A stretch of 64,000 nucleotides of DNA from Serratia entomophila (GTDB lineage Bacteria; Pseudomonadota; Gammaproteobacteria; Enterobacterales; Enterobacteriaceae). The first letter of the stretch is position 1; each line of letters begins with the position of its first letter. The translations under genes were made by a program, and so were the position numbers. This document shows, piece after piece, positions 18,680 through 27,886 of this stretch. The DNA lies in assembly GCF_021462285.1 (NCBI RefSeq), contig NZ_CP082787.1, positions 1,550,001-1,614,000 of the forward strand. Direction: 5' to 3'. The notes under the pieces were generated by a model that worked only from the letters and a program-made list of their open reading frames with translations, was not told the DNA's origin and ran no database searches.

Positions 18680-19480
18680 TTGCATGCCGGTGGGCTGGCG
18701 CGCAGCACGTACTATTATTGCTGTAAAGTCGGTCGAGTGCCGGATAAATACCGTGAGGCTAAACAACGAATAGCCGAAGTCTTTAACGTCCATAAAGGCC
18801 GTTACGGCTATCGTCGCATAACCTGCGTAATGCGAAAGGAAGGGTACGGTTTAAATCATAAAACCGTGCAAAAACTGATGACAGCGCTGCAGCTGAAGTC
18901 ACCGGTTCGCCGTAAAAAGTACCGCTCATACAAGGGGAATACAGGCAAGTTGGCACCCAATCTCCTGCAGCGTAATTTTACCGCTCAATGCCCCAATCAA
19001 AAGTGGGTAACGGATGTAACGGAGTTCCGGGTTGGTGAGGATAAGCTGTATTTATCACCGGTGCTCGACTTGTACAACGGTGAAATCATCGCTTATGAAG
19101 TGGCTCGCCGGGCAGAGTTTAGGCTGGTTAAAAGGATGTTGGACAAGGCGGTAAGCAGGATGAAGCCGGGTGAGCAGTTGCTGTTGCACAGTGACCAGGG
19201 TTGGCACTATCAGATGGCGGCTTATCAGCATGCGTTGCGGGTTAACGGGATAAAGCAGAGCATGTCTCGCAAGGGAAATTGCCTGGACAATGCCGTGATG
19301 GAGAACTTCTTCGGACATCTGAAAGCGGAGCTGTATTACTTGCAGCGTTTTGAGAGTGTGGAACACCTGGCGCAAGAGATAGACATTTACATTGATTACT
19401 ACAACTCTCATCGTATCAGGCAGAAACTGAAAGGCCTGAGTCCGGTGGAGTACCGAACTCAGGCCTCGAAGGCTGCGTGA
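18680..19480 (+). CDS. IS150-type OrfB (DDE transposase catalytic part)
   Basis: 266 aa from the first ATG, but normally made as the C-terminal part of OrfAB from the slip site at 18578. It holds the HTH_21-type segment (GRYGYRRITCVMRKEGY) and an rve integrase core with the catalytic triad: Asp in WVTDVTEF, Asp in LLHSDQGWHYQ and Glu in NAVMENFFGHLKAEL. The C-terminus DYYNSHRIRQKLKGLSP is typical of IS3-family enzymes. No damage is seen. Confidence 0.93.
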   Translation: MHAGGLARSTYYYCCKVGRVPDKYREAKQRIAEVFNVHKGRYGYRRITCVMRKEGYGLNHKTVQKLMTALQLKSPVRRKKYRSYKGNTGKLAPNLLQRNFTAQCPNQKWVTDVTEFRVGEDKLYLSPVLDLYNGEIIAYEVARRAEFRLVKRMLDKAVSRMKPGEQLLLHSDQGWHYQMAAYQHALRVNGIKQSMSRKGNCLDNAVMENFFGHLKAELYYLQRFESVEHLAQEIDIYIDYYNSHRIRQKLKGLSPVEYRTQASKAA

Positions 19481-19549
19481 ATTTACACCGTCCAACTTCT
19501 GGGGTGCAGTTCATAGCGGCTGAACCCTTTTTTTATCCCGCTGGCCCGC

Positions 19550-19999
19550 CTAACGCAGGCCCATCCAGCTGGTGCAAACGCCCTCTGCGGGGTTGCCCGC
19601 ATACCACCGCTGCCAGCCGGACGACGGCTGAGGGTGCGGCGCTATCGGCTGCGGGCGGATTTCCGCCACGTCCCAACGGGTGGTGCGGCGATACACCGCC
19701 GGCGTTTTACCGAACTGCTTCTTGAAGGCGCGCGAAAACGACGGCTGCGAATCAAAATGGTATTGCAGCGCGATATCGAGGATCGGGCGAGGGGTGGCGC
19801 GCAGCGCCTGCGCGGCTTGCGTCAGGCGGCGCTCGCGAATATAGCTGCCCAACGCATGGCCGGTGGTGCTGCGGAACATGCGCTGTAAATGCCACTTGGA
19901 GTAGCCTGACTTGGCCGCCACGTTGTCGAGCAACAGCGGTTGGTCCAGATGATTTTCAATCCAGTCCAGTAAATCGTGAATGATATTGACGCGATCCAT
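19550..19999 (-). CDS. AraC-family regulator (MarA/SoxS/Rob type)
   Basis: A 149-aa protein with a single AraC DNA-binding domain at about 8-110: first HTH in LLDNVAAKSGYSKWHLQRMF, second in ILDIALQYHFDSQPSFSRAF, ending FGKTPAVYRR. This short, effector-free layout is that of MarA, SoxS and Rob; the DNA-contact helix wording is close to theirs. About 35 extra C-terminal residues have no recognised domain. Likely target genes are drug efflux or oxidative stress genes, not seen here. It ends 21 bp from the split fim terminator. Confidence 0.88.
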   Translation of the reverse strand: MDRVNIIHDLLDWIENHLDQPLLLDNVAAKSGYSKWHLQRMFRSTTGHALGSYIRERRLTQAAQALRATPRPILDIALQYHFDSQPSFSRAFKKQFGKTPAVYRRTTRWDVAEIRPQPIAPHPQPSSGWQRWYAGNPAEGVCTSWMGLR

Positions 20000-20161
20000 T
20001 ATTTAAATTCTCCCGCAGAAACGACATTCAGTCACAGAGACTCAGAGTAATTAACCAAGAATATGCTTTGATAATAGGCGGTGAGATAAGGTTGCGCAAG
20101 TGTTAACCAGGGGAAAAAAGGGCACTAAAAATGCTCTGGTTAGGGTAGGGGTATAAAAAAA

Positions 20162-20178
20162 GGCCGCACGAAGCGGCC
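20162..20178 (-). terminator. mqo terminator
   Basis: GGCCGC-TTCGT-GCGGCC on the minus strand followed by a run of T (20154-20161). The rest of the 204-bp gap to the AraC start holds nothing else recognisable. Confidence 0.85.
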
Positions 20179-20203
20179 TTTTCAGCAGGAAATGAACGGA
20201 AAA

Positions 20204-21781
20204 TCAGTTGGTTTCCGGCTTCACTTCGATGTAGTTCAGACCCAGCACGCTGCTGGTGTAGCCGCGGATCTTGTTGGTCATTTCAATGTCGCCGTTCAGC
20301 TTGTGGCCGTAGGACGGGATGATCTCTTTCAGCTTGCTCTGCCATTCCGGCGTCGCCACTTTATCTTTGAACACTTTTTCCATCAGGTGCAGCATGATCG
20401 GCGCGGCGGTTGATGCGCCCGGCGAGGCGCCCAGCAGGGCGGCGATGCTGCCGTCTTCAGAGCTGACGACTTCGGTGCCGAACTGCAGCACGCCGCCTTT
20501 GTCAGCGTCTTTCTTGATGATTTGCACGCGCTGGCCGGCGGTCCACAGCTTCCAGTCTTCTTTTTTGGCCTGCGGGAAATACTCTTGCAGCGCGGCGAAG
20601 CGATCGTCGTCGTTCATCATCAGCTGGCCCACCAGGTATTTCACCAGATCGAAGTTATCCAGGCCAACGTGGGTCATCGGCATCAGGTTCGAGGTGCTCA
20701 GGGAGTGCAACAGATCGAACAGCGAGCCGTTCTTCAGGAACTTGCTGGAGAAGGTGGCGAAAGGTCCGAACAGCAGCACGCGCTTGCCGTCCAGCATGCG
20801 GGTATCCAGGTGCGGCACCGACATTGGCGGCGAGCCTACGCTGGCCAGGCCATAGACTTTGGCCAGGTGCTGGTTGGCCACTTCCGGATTGGTGGTGACC
20901 AGGAACTGGCCGCCGACCGGGAAGCCGCCGTAGCCGTCCGCTTCCGGAATGCCGGATTTTTGCAGCAGCGTCAGGGAAGCGCCGCCCGCGCCGATGAACA
21001 CGAACTTGGCGTTAACGGTGGTTTCTTTGCCGTCGCGGTTCAGATCGGCAACGGTTACGCTCCAGGTGTTGTCGGCGTTACGCTTGATGTCGCGCACTTC
21101 GTGGCCCAGGCTCAGCTTGAACTTGTCGCTCTGGCTCAGCGCGCCGACCAGCTGGTGAGTGATCACGCCAAAGTTGACGTCGGTGCCCAGCGGCATGCGG
21201 GTGGCGGCGATTTTCTGCGCCGGATCGCGGCCGTTCATCACCAGCGGCGCCCACTGCTTGATCTGGTTGGCGTCTTCGGAGTATTCCATGCCGCGGAACA
21301 GGGTGCTGTGCTGCAGCGCCGCATAGCGTTTGCGCAGGAAGTTGACGTTGTCGTCACCCCAAACAAAGCTCATGTGCGGCACGCTGTTGATAAAGGATTT
21401 TGGATCTTTCAGGACGTCATTTTTCACCTGATAAGACCAGAACTGACGGGAGATTTCGAAAGACTCGTTAACCACCACCGCCTTGCTGATGTCGATGCTG
21501 CCATCGGCTTTTTCCGGGGTGTAGTTCATTTCGCTGAAGGCGGAGTGGCCGGTGCCGGCGTTGTTCCAGCCGTTGGAACTCTCTTCCGCCACGCCATTCA
21601 TGCGCTCAAACATGTCGATGGTCCAGGTCGGTTCCAGCTCATGCAGGTAGGTACCCAGGGTCGCGCTCATGATGCCGCCGCCGATCAAGACCACGTCAAC
21701 GGTTTTATTCTCTTCCGCCGCAGCCTGTTGCGAAACGCCAAACAGGTTCAGACAGAAGATCATAACGAGTAATTTTCTCAT
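20204..21781 (-). CDS. mqo: malate:quinone oxidoreductase
   Basis: A 525-aa FAD flavoprotein that oxidises malate to oxaloacetate and reduces quinone at the inner membrane, a NAD-independent TCA step. An N-terminal signal-like hydrophobic stretch ([20 protein letters not shown]) is followed by the FAD-binding [14 protein letters not shown]; family strings [20 protein letters not shown] and [16 protein letters not shown] are present. The signal-like N-terminus is seen in some enterobacterial Mqo. A terminator follows, and a 469-bp gap lies upstream. Confidence 0.95.
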   Translation of the reverse strand: MRKLLVMIFCLNLFGVSQQAAAEENKTVDVVLIGGGIMSATLGTYLHELEPTWTIDMFERMNGVAEESSNGWNNAGTGHSAFSEMNYTPEKADGSIDISKAVVVNESFEISRQFWSYQVKNDVLKDPKSFINSVPHMSFVWGDDNVNFLRKRYAALQHSTLFRGMEYSEDANQIKQWAPLVMNGRDPAQKIAATRMPLGTDVNFGVITHQLVGALSQSDKFKLSLGHEVRDIKRNADNTWSVTVADLNRDGKETTVNAKFVFIGAGGASLTLLQKSGIPEADGYGGFPVGGQFLVTTNPEVANQHLAKVYGLASVGSPPMSVPHLDTRMLDGKRVLLFGPFATFSSKFLKNGSLFDLLHSLSTSNLMPMTHVGLDNFDLVKYLVGQLMMNDDDRFAALQEYFPQAKKEDWKLWTAGQRVQIIKKDADKGGVLQFGTEVVSSEDGSIAALLGASPGASTAAPIMLHLMEKVFKDKVATPEWQSKLKEIIPSYGHKLNGDIEMTNKIRGYTSSVLGLNYIEVKPETN

Positions 21782-22250
21782 TTAATCAAATCTCTTGTGT
21801 GTAAATTCTAGTCATTTGCAGGTGAAAGAATTTATCGGGAGTTACCCTGGTAAAGTAATAAGTAGAGCCGAGTGCACGGCGGCAGCCGAGATGCGTGATA
21901 ATGCCTTTTTGTTAATAGGGTTTTTAACGAAAAGTGAACTATTACAGCCTGCCTGGGTACAAATTGTTCGGCTCAGGTTACTGACGGGGTATTATTGTTT
22001 GCAATAATGTTAAAAACTACTTTTGTAACTAAAAAAATCAAATAAAGCGGGAGATATTAAAAATTATTGTGGGAGAAATACGCGTACTGATTATCTGGAG
22101 GATATAACCGGGATATTACTGAGGTTTAATTGGCCGGGAATTCAGCATTATTTCGCTATCACACAATAATTGCGGATAAATTGCAACGTCGGCCGGTAAC
22201 AAAAAGAAAATAACCTCCTCCCGGGCGGGGAGGAGGTGAGGTTTACGGGG
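21782..22250. other. intergenic region upstream of mqo, downstream of phoA
   Basis: 469 bp, AT-rich in the right half. A 70-codon open frame (21795-22007) has no ribosome site or protein-like composition and is not called. The mqo promoter must be here, but I could not fix a -10/-35 pair. The phoA terminator lies at 22214-22236. Confidence 0.5.
22214..22236 (-). terminator. phoA terminator
   Basis: CCTCCTCCC with GGGGAGGAGG form a GC-rich stem just after the phoA stop. On the minus strand it is followed by TTATTTTC. Confidence 0.75.
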
Positions 22251-23678
22251 TTATTTGATGCCCATCGCGTCACGCATGGTGAAGAACAGATCGGTCTGGT
22301 CGGTCAGCCCCACCACGTTGGCGGCGTGCGGGCCGTAGGCCGCGACCCGCAGTTGGGTGCCGGTGTGCCCCTGGGAGCCTTCTTCCGAGTTGCCGTAGCT
22401 GATGGTCATCGGCGCGCCGTCTTTGGTGGTCAGCGTTTGCGTCAGGCCCGGTGCCTTGGCGTCTGCGGCGATTATCTGGCTGGAGTGGGCGTGATCGGCG
22501 GTGACAATCACCAGGGTGTTGCCGTCGGCGCGGGCGAAGGCCAGCGCTTTTTGCACCGCTTCGTCCAGATCGACGGTTTCGCCGAACTGGCCGCAGGGGT
22601 TGGCTTCATGGTCCTGTTTATCGATCGACGCGCCTTCCACCTGTAGGAAGAAACCGTTCGGGTTGGTTTTCAGCAGATCGATGGCTTTTTCGGTCATGGC
22701 CGCCAGCGTCGGGGTGGCGGCGGTGCGCGCCGGGTTGTTCTCGCAGGTGACCGCCGGCTTATCGATATTGCCGTGGTAAGAGGCTTTCGGCCCCTGCCAG
22801 CGCACCGGCATATTGCCGTCGGCAAACAGCCCCAGCAGCGGTTTCTGCTGGTTGGCCAGCGTCACGGCCTGCAGGCCGTCGGCATCGCTGACCCACTGGT
22901 AGCCCTGCGCGGTAGCCTGCTCTTTCAGCGTTTTACCCTGCCATTCACCGCTTTTCGCCTGCTGATTGAAGGATTTGGCTCCGCCGCCCAGCGTCACGTC
23001 GGCGCGGGTTTTCAGCAGCTGTTCGGTGATCGAACCGCGGCCGCCGTTTTCCAGCGCGTTGGCGGCGCATTTCTCGCTGGTTTCCAGCGGGCCATAGCAT
23101 TTGCGTGAGGTCACGTGCGACACCTGCGCCGCCGGCGTGGCGTCCTGCAGTTCGGCGGTGGAGACGTTGCCGGTGGCCTTGCCTGCGGCCTTGGCAATTT
23201 CCAGCAGCGTAGGGTGATCTTTACCGTTCACATCCACCCCGAGCGCGCCGTTATAGGTTTTTACTCCGGTAGACCAGGCGGTGGCGGAAGCGGCGGAATC
23301 GGTGACGTAATCCGGTTTGTGGCTTTTCTTGTCCAGCGAGTAGTGGGTGTATTGGCCGGTCAGCGGCAGCGCGTCGATGCCTTTGAAATAGCCGCCGGCG
23401 CCTTCGGCATAGTTGCGCGCCGAGGTGATCTCGGAGTCGCCCATGCCGTCGCCGATCAGTAAAATCACGTTCTTCACCGTTTTATCCGACAGCGAAGCCT
23501 TCAGCGCGGCGGTTTGATCGCCGGAGAGGCGGCGCGCGCCGCCCGGTTCGACGATATTGCCGCGCGCCGCGCGATCGGTCAGCCCGGCGCTATCGGTCTG
23601 GGCGTCATCGGCGATGGCGGAGGAGCACAGCAGAGCGGATAACACCGCGCCGGCAATCAGGGAAACAGCAGGTTGCAT
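22251..23678 (-). CDS. phoA: alkaline phosphatase, periplasmic
   Basis: About 475 aa (E. coli PhoA 471). It hydrolyses phosphomonoesters in the periplasm under phosphate starvation. A signal peptide begins [17 protein letters not shown] and is cut near SSAIA. The metal site DGMGDSE, the nucleophilic Ser in [13 protein letters not shown], the HEANPCGQ segment and [10 protein letters not shown] are all in place. The start at 23678 is set by AAGGAG nine bases upstream; an upstream in-frame ATG (23726) would add 16 residues before the signal. A Pho box lies upstream. Confidence 0.96.
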   Translation of the reverse strand: MQPAVSLIAGAVLSALLCSSAIADDAQTDSAGLTDRAARGNIVEPGGARRLSGDQTAALKASLSDKTVKNVILLIGDGMGDSEITSARNYAEGAGGYFKGIDALPLTGQYTHYSLDKKSHKPDYVTDSAASATAWSTGVKTYNGALGVDVNGKDHPTLLEIAKAAGKATGNVSTAELQDATPAAQVSHVTSRKCYGPLETSEKCAANALENGGRGSITEQLLKTRADVTLGGGAKSFNQQAKSGEWQGKTLKEQATAQGYQWVSDADGLQAVTLANQQKPLLGLFADGNMPVRWQGPKASYHGNIDKPAVTCENNPARTAATPTLAAMTEKAIDLLKTNPNGFFLQVEGASIDKQDHEANPCGQFGETVDLDEAVQKALAFARADGNTLVIVTADHAHSSQIIAADAKAPGLTQTLTTKDGAPMTISYGNSEEGSQGHTGTQLRVAAYGPHAANVVGLTDQTDLFFTMRDAMGIK

Positions 23679-23730
23679 CGGGGAAACTCCTTGTCGTAAT
23701 ACAAATAACATCAAATTGTTACGCAAGGAG

Positions 23731-23762
23731 ACTAGAGCAGGGTGATGACAGTTTTATGACGG
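23731..23762 (-). promoter_or_regulatory. Pho box and promoter of phoA
   Basis: On the minus strand CCGTCATAAAACTGTCAT (23762-23745) matches the PhoB-binding consensus of two CTGTCAT repeats spaced by four bases, with one mismatch. A -10-like TCTAGT (23736-23731) lies about 9 bp downstream, the usual spacing of PhoB-dependent promoters. Confidence 0.88.
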
Positions 23763-23800
23763 TGAGAAAAGGGATAGCCCGGTGGCTATCCCGTTGATTA

Positions 23801-24508
23801 TCAGGCCTCGCGCGCCGGGATATTCACGCCGCGCTGCACGGCGGGGCGCGCCAGGCCGCGTTCCAGCCATTGGCCAACGCGCGGGAAACTGTCGAACTCC
23901 ACCACTTCGCGCGCTTCATAGAAACCGATCAGATTGCGCACCCAACCAAGCAGCGAGATGTCGGCGATGGTGTATTCCTCGCCCATGATCCAGTCGCGCC
24001 CTTCGAGGCGGCTTTCCAGCACGCCCAGCAAACGTTTGGACTCATTCTTGTAGCGCTCCAGCGGCCGTTTGTCTTCATATTCGCGCCCGGCGAACCGGTG
24101 GAAGAAGCCGAGCTGGCCAAACATCGGGCCGACCGCCGCCATCTGGAAGAACACCCACTGGATGGTTTCATAGCGCCGGGCGGGATCCTGCGGCAGGAAT
24201 TTGCCGCTCTTTTCCGCCAGATACAGCAGAATGGCGCCGGATTCGAACAGCGCCAGCGGCTTGCCGCCCGGGCCGTCGGGATCGAGGATCGCCGGGATTT
24301 TGCCGTTCGGGTTCAGCGACAGGAACTCGGGCGTCCAGGTTTCGTTTTTGCCGATATCGACCAGGTGCGGCTCATAGGGCAGGCCGATCTCTTCCAGCAT
24401 GATGGAAACCTTCACGCCGTTCGGCGTCGGCAGAGAGTACAGCTGCAGCCGCTCCGGATGCTGAGCGGGCCACAGTTTGGTGATTGGGTATTGGGTTTGA
24501 TCGAGCAT
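23801..24508 (-). CDS. glutathione S-transferase, Nu class (YfcG/YghU-like)
   Basis: About 235 aa. A thioredoxin-fold N-domain (LQLYSLPTPNGVKVSIMLEEIGLPYE, quoted in parts: LYSLPTPNGVKVSIMLEE) is followed by the SNAIL-type glutathione-binding segment, here FESGAILLYLAEK. A helical C-domain has YTIADISLLGWV. The Thr-Pro-Asn start of the active helix is that of YfcG and YghU, disulfide reductases using two glutathiones, rather than classic conjugating enzymes. A single gene between phoA and the ArsR gene. Confidence 0.88.
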   Translation of the reverse strand: MLDQTQYPITKLWPAQHPERLQLYSLPTPNGVKVSIMLEEIGLPYEPHLVDIGKNETWTPEFLSLNPNGKIPAILDPDGPGGKPLALFESGAILLYLAEKSGKFLPQDPARRYETIQWVFFQMAAVGPMFGQLGFFHRFAGREYEDKRPLERYKNESKRLLGVLESRLEGRDWIMGEEYTIADISLLGWVRNLIGFYEAREVVEFDSFPRVGQWLERGLARPAVQRGVNIPAREA

Positions 24509-24571
24509 AAGGAGTCCTCGGGTTGGCGGTTTGCCTATTGAGTATTGCACCAAAGTTAACGCGTTGCGGGG

Positions 24572-25255
24572 TTAAACAGTGAGGTCAAAATGTGCTTTCA
24601 GCGCATTTTTGCCGGCGGCGGTGAGCTGCAGCTCGCGGCTATCGAGCCGGCGTCTTATCCAGCCGCGCTCGATAAAAGCGTTAAGCATCGCTGCGCCCAG
24701 TGCGCCGCCGAGGTGAGCCCTGCGTTCGCTCCAGTCCAGGCAGCCGCAGGCAAAGCGCCGGCGAGACGGCGCCGGGGAACAATCGACGCCCAGCTGCGCC
24801 AGCGCGGCGGCTCCGGCGGGGCTTAAGCGGTAGTCTTCATCGCCCGCCAGCCAACCAAGCGCATGCAGGCGGTCGTGCAGCTTCACCGCCACCTCGCCGG
24901 CCATATGGTCGTAGCAGGTGCGGGCATATTGCAGCGCGGTCGGCGTACTGCTTTTAACCCTTGGGCGCTCGACGCCGGCCAGCGCCATCAGCCCTTCCAG
25001 CGCGGTGGCCACCGGCTGCCCGGCCAGGCGGAAATAGCGATAACGCCCCTGTTTGACGCAGGCGATCAACCTCTGTTCCTGCAAGCGCGCCAGGTGCGCG
25101 CTGGCGGTGGAGGCGGCAACCTCCACTGCGGCGCTGAGTTCGGTGGCGGTATAGGCGCGGCCGTCCATCAGCAGGCACAGCATGCGCGCCCGGGTGCGGT
25201 CGGCGATAGCGGCGCTCAGCGCCGCCAGGCGATCTTCAATATCGATGTCATTCAT
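24572..25255 (-). CDS. ArsR-family transcriptional repressor
   Basis: A 227-aa regulator with an N-terminal winged helix (RLAALSAAIADRTRARMLCLL, TELSAAVEVAASTASAHLARL, quoted in parts) and a longer C-terminal domain containing Cys-rich CSPAPSRRRFACGCLDWSERR. The Cys cluster could be a metal or redox sensor. The gene is divergent from the small monooxygenase at 25329, and a palindrome overlaps its start codon, suggesting autoregulation. Confidence 0.87.
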   Translation of the reverse strand: MNDIDIEDRLAALSAAIADRTRARMLCLLMDGRAYTATELSAAVEVAASTASAHLARLQEQRLIACVKQGRYRYFRLAGQPVATALEGLMALAGVERPRVKSSTPTALQYARTCYDHMAGEVAVKLHDRLHALGWLAGDEDYRLSPAGAAALAQLGVDCSPAPSRRRFACGCLDWSERRAHLGGALGAAMLNAFIERGWIRRRLDSRELQLTAAGKNALKAHFDLTV

Positions 25256-25277
25256 ACTTCGAGATTAGACGAAGTAT
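25254..25277. promoter_or_regulatory. palindromic operator between ArsR gene and monooxygenase
   Basis: ATACTTCG at 25254-25261 and CGAAGTAT at 25270-25277, an 8-bp perfect inverted repeat with an 8-base spacer. It overlaps the ArsR start codon and lies 51 bp before the divergent gene. Confidence 0.7.
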
Positions 25278-25328
25278 CACCGCGCAGCCAGCGTTAGCAT
25301 GGGCCATATTTCATGACCGGAGCACCAC

Positions 25329-25679
25329 ATGATTGCCGTAATTTTCGAACTGCAGGCCGCCGACGGGCAGCGTGACACCTACCTTGAACTGGCGGCGGCG
25401 CTGAAACCGCTGCTGGCGGAGATCGACGGATTTATTTCGATCGAGCGTTTCCAAAGCCTGGCCGATCCGCAACGCCTGTTGTCGTTGTCATTCTGGCGTG
25501 ACGAGGCGGCGGTGCAGCAGTGGCGCAACCTGGAGCAACACCGGGCCGCGCAGGCGCAGGGGCGCGGCGAAGTGCTGGCGCAGTACCGGCTGCGGGTGGC
25601 CGAGGTGGTGCGGGACTATGGCCTGGATCGACGGGCGGAGGCGCCGCAGGACAGCCGCGGTTATCACGCCGGCGATTGA
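25329..25679 (+). CDS. antibiotic biosynthesis monooxygenase (ABM)-domain protein
   Basis: A 116-aa protein with the dimeric ferredoxin-like ABM fold: MIAVIFELQAADGQRDTYLE, FISIERFQSLADP, LLSLSFWRDEAAVQQWRN (quoted in parts), matching YgiN/heme-degrading-like small monooxygenases. Members act on quinones or heme or are small-molecule binding enzymes; which applies here is unknown. It is divergent from, and probably controlled by, the ArsR regulator, so it may clear a reactive compound sensed by that regulator. Confidence 0.82.
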   Translation: MIAVIFELQAADGQRDTYLELAAALKPLLAEIDGFISIERFQSLADPQRLLSLSFWRDEAAVQQWRNLEQHRAAQAQGRGEVLAQYRLRVAEVVRDYGLDRRAEAPQDSRGYHAGD

Positions 25680-25747
25680 CAGCGCCGCGGTGCCGGGCAC
25701 GATGAATGCGCCCGAAAACCGGCGCCGCAACGGCGCCGGCATGCTAA

Positions 25748-26218
25748 TCAGAAGGGTTTGGTCGGCAGATATTTGCCGTCCAGGGTGATCACCGCGCGTT
25801 CGCCGCCGTCCGGATCCGCCACCTTCTTGATGTCCAGTTTGAAGTTGATGGCGCTGATGATGCCGTCGCCAAACTGTTCGTGCACCAGTGCTTTCAGCGT
25901 GGAGCCGTAGATCTGCACCATTTCGTAAAAGCGGTAAATGGTCGGATCGGTCGGCACCCCGCCGGGGATGCTGCCGCGCAGCGGAATGGTTTGCAGCAGG
26001 CGCACCGCGTCTTCGTCCAGATCCAGCTTCGCCGCTACGGCGCGGGCGGCCTGCTCCGGCAGCGGATGCTGGCCCAGCAGGGCGGCGGTGACGAACGCCA
26101 GGCTCAGCCCGGTGCCCTGATTGATCGCCTCGAAGGTCAGGTTTTTGCGGATCTTGGCGGCCATGATGGCGTCGGTTAGCGCCTCGCGCGGGGAGGCGTT
26201 GTGCAGTGACTGGGTCAT
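25748..26218 (-). CDS. cynS: cyanate hydratase (cyanase)
   Basis: A 156-aa enzyme (E. coli 156) that converts cyanate and bicarbonate to ammonia and two CO2. An N-terminal helical DNA-binding-like domain precedes the catalytic C-domain, with Arg and Glu in [11 protein letters not shown] and Ser in DGIISAINF, the three known catalytic residues. It lies 19 bp after cynT and is co-transcribed, so carbonic anhydrase can resupply bicarbonate. Confidence 0.96.
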   Translation of the reverse strand: MTQSLHNASPREALTDAIMAAKIRKNLTFEAINQGTGLSLAFVTAALLGQHPLPEQAARAVAAKLDLDEDAVRLLQTIPLRGSIPGGVPTDPTIYRFYEMVQIYGSTLKALVHEQFGDGIISAINFKLDIKKVADPDGGERAVITLDGKYLPTKPF

Positions 26219-26237
26219 AGATAGCTCCTTGATAGCA

Positions 26238-26891
26238 TTAAAAACGGGCGGCGGCGGGGGTCGCCGTCACCTCGGGATGAGCGGCCAGCGGCACGAAGCG
26301 GCGGGTTGCGCCGTCCAGCGCCTCGATGCCGCCGCTGGCGATGTCGTATATCCAGCCGTGCAGCGTCAGCCGGCCCTGATCAAGCGCCAGCGCCACGCTC
26401 GGGTGGGTTTTAAGATTGGTCAGTTGGGCAATGACGTTGTCGCGCACCATCGCATTGACCCGTTCGCCGTCAGAGGCATGTTGATAGGCCTGGTTGACCG
26501 CCCTGGCGGAATCGGCGTAGCGCAGCCAGCCGGCGACCGTCGGCATATGGTCCAGGCACTGGCAGGTGGCGATGGCGGTCATGGCGCCGCAGTCGGAGTG
26601 GCCGCAAATCACAATGTCCTCGACGCCCAGCGCTGCGACGGCGTATTCCACCGACGCCGATACGCCGCCGGGCTCGGGGCCAAAGGAGGGCACGATGTTG
26701 CCGGCGTTGCGGATCACGAACAGGTCGCCCGGTTCGCGCTGGGTGATCAGTTCCGGCACCAGCCGGCTGTCGGAACATGAGATAAACAGGGTGCGCGGGT
26801 TTTGGCGGGTAGCCAGCTTTTGGAACAGCGCGCTGCGCTCAACAAAGGCCTCGCGCTGAAACTTCAGAAATCCCTCTATCACCTCTTTCAT
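26238..26891 (-). CDS. cynT: beta-class carbonic anhydrase
   Basis: About 217 aa (E. coli CynT 219). Zinc ligands are visible in SCSDSRLVP and GHSDCGAM, with the beta-class [10 protein letters not shown] segment. It rehydrates the CO2 made by cyanase, keeping bicarbonate available. The start at 26891 has AGGGGA upstream; the frame extends to 26966 into the operator, which is unlikely. First gene of cynTS, divergent from cynR. Confidence 0.94.
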   Translation of the reverse strand: MKEVIEGFLKFQREAFVERSALFQKLATRQNPRTLFISCSDSRLVPELITQREPGDLFVIRNAGNIVPSFGPEPGGVSASVEYAVAALGVEDIVICGHSDCGAMTAIATCQCLDHMPTVAGWLRYADSARAVNQAYQHASDGERVNAMVRDNVIAQLTNLKTHPSVALALDQGRLTLHGWIYDIASGGIEALDGATRRFVPLAAHPEVTATPAAARF

Positions 26892-26946
26892 ACTTATCCC
26901 CTTTAGGATGGCCGTTAAGCGATGACGGCATGATGAACGCCTATAG

Positions 26947-26984
26947 CTATAGGATCCAAGACGCATTTATAATGAATCCTATAG
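26947..26984. promoter_or_regulatory. inverted repeat in the cynT-cynR intergenic region
   Basis: CTATAGGAT (26947-26955) and ATCCTATAG (26976-26984) are perfect 9-bp arms with a 20-base spacer, between the divergent cynT and cynR starts. This is the expected place for a LysR-type CynR site activated by cyanate. Confidence 0.65.
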
Positions 26985-27007
26985 GCATTGCTAATAGCTG
27001 AGGTTTT

Positions 27008-27886
27008 ATGCTGCTGCGCCACATTCGCTACTTCCTGGCCGTTGCCGAACAGGGCAACTTCACCCGCGCCGCCGAGGCGCTGCATGTTTCACAGCCGACG
27101 CTGTCACAGCAGATCAAACAGCTGGAGGAAACGCTGGGTTCAGCGCTGTTCGACCGTTCCGGCAGAACGGTGCAATTGACCGACGCCGGCGCGGCCTGGA
27201 TGCGCTACGCCCGGCTGGCGCTGCAGGATTTGGATGCCGGCGCGCGGGCGATCCATGACGTGGCGACGCTGGAACGCGGTAGCCTGAGGTTGGCGATGAC
27301 CCCGACCTTCACCGCGTATCTGACAGGCCCGGTGGCGGATGCGTTTTACCGGCGTTATCCGGGGATCTCGCTGAGCATTTATGAAATGACGCAGGATCGG
27401 ATTGAGGCGATGCTGGCGCAGGATCGGCTGGATCTGGGCATTGCTTTCGATGCGGCGCAATCGGCGGATATCGAGGCGCAGGCGCTGTTCAGTGAAACGC
27501 TGAACCTGATGGTTGGCGTAACGCATCCGCTGGCGCGGCAGCAGACGCCGTTGACGCTGCAAGAGTTCGGGCGCCTGCCGCTGGCGCTGCTGAGTGAGGA
27601 TTTCGCCACCCGCCAGTTTATCGATCGCTATTGCGCGCGGCAGGGCATTCGGCCGCAGGTGGCGGTGGAAGCCAATGCGTTGGGCGCTATTGTGGAGATC
27701 GTGCGCCGTGGCCAACTGGCCACTCTGCTGCCGGCGGCCATTGCGCGGGAAAATCCGCAGCTGCGGGCGGTGGCGCTGGCCTGCAGCATGCCGGAACGCA
27801 CGGCGGTGCTGCTGCAGCGCAAAGGTGGCTACCGCAGCGCCGCAGCGCAGGCGTTCATGGCCGTGTTGCAGCAGCCGTCGCCTTAG
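27008..27886 (+). CDS. cynR: LysR-family activator of the cyn genes
   Basis: A 292-aa LysR regulator (E. coli CynR 299). The N-terminal HTH reads MLLRHIRYFLAVAEQGNFTRAAEALHVS (in parts), very close to E. coli CynR, followed by the effector domain. Divergent from cynTS, it should activate them with cyanate. Its last four bases overlap the end of the convergent transporter gene. Confidence 0.93.
   Translation: MLLRHIRYFLAVAEQGNFTRAAEALHVSQPTLSQQIKQLEETLGSALFDRSGRTVQLTDAGAAWMRYARLALQDLDAGARAIHDVATLERGSLRLAMTPTFTAYLTGPVADAFYRRYPGISLSIYEMTQDRIEAMLAQDRLDLGIAFDAAQSADIEAQALFSETLNLMVGVTHPLARQQTPLTLQEFGRLPLALLSEDFATRQFIDRYCARQGIRPQVAVEANALGAIVEIVRRGQLATLLPAAIARENPQLRAVALACSMPERTAVLLQRKGGYRSAAAQAFMAVLQQPSP

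Larger units (their letters stand above)
18068..19513 (+). mobile_element. IS3-family element, IS150 group, complete
   Basis: 1446 bp. Terminal inverted repeats begin TGAACTGCACCCC at both ends and continue to GTTGGAC with two mismatches in 24. The 3-bp direct repeat TAG (18065-18067 and 19514-19516) is the target duplication. It encodes orfA and orfB linked by a frameshift signal. Length, ends and protein lengths fit IS150 (1443 bp). Both genes look intact, so the element may be active. Confidence 0.93.
18054..19528. terminator. fim operon terminator, split by an insertion sequence
   Basis: AGGGTTCAGC at 18054-18063 and GCTGAACCCT at 19519-19528 are perfect 10-bp arms. The right arm is followed by a T-run and the left arm preceded by an A-run. 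Removing the IS and one copy of the TAG duplication leaves the arms round a six-base loop, TTAGCG, i.e. a strong bidirectional terminator between fim and the convergent AraC gene. The IS sits in that loop. Confidence 0.85.

Noticed and set aside
18068..19513. IS as the carrier of the accessory genes at 29.8-35 kb
   Set aside because: It is 10 kb away, its ends and target duplication enclose only its own two genes, and no second copy lies near the slots.
21795..22007. 70-codon frame upstream of mqo
   Set aside because: No ribosome site, no domain, no conservation clue; treated as intergenic.
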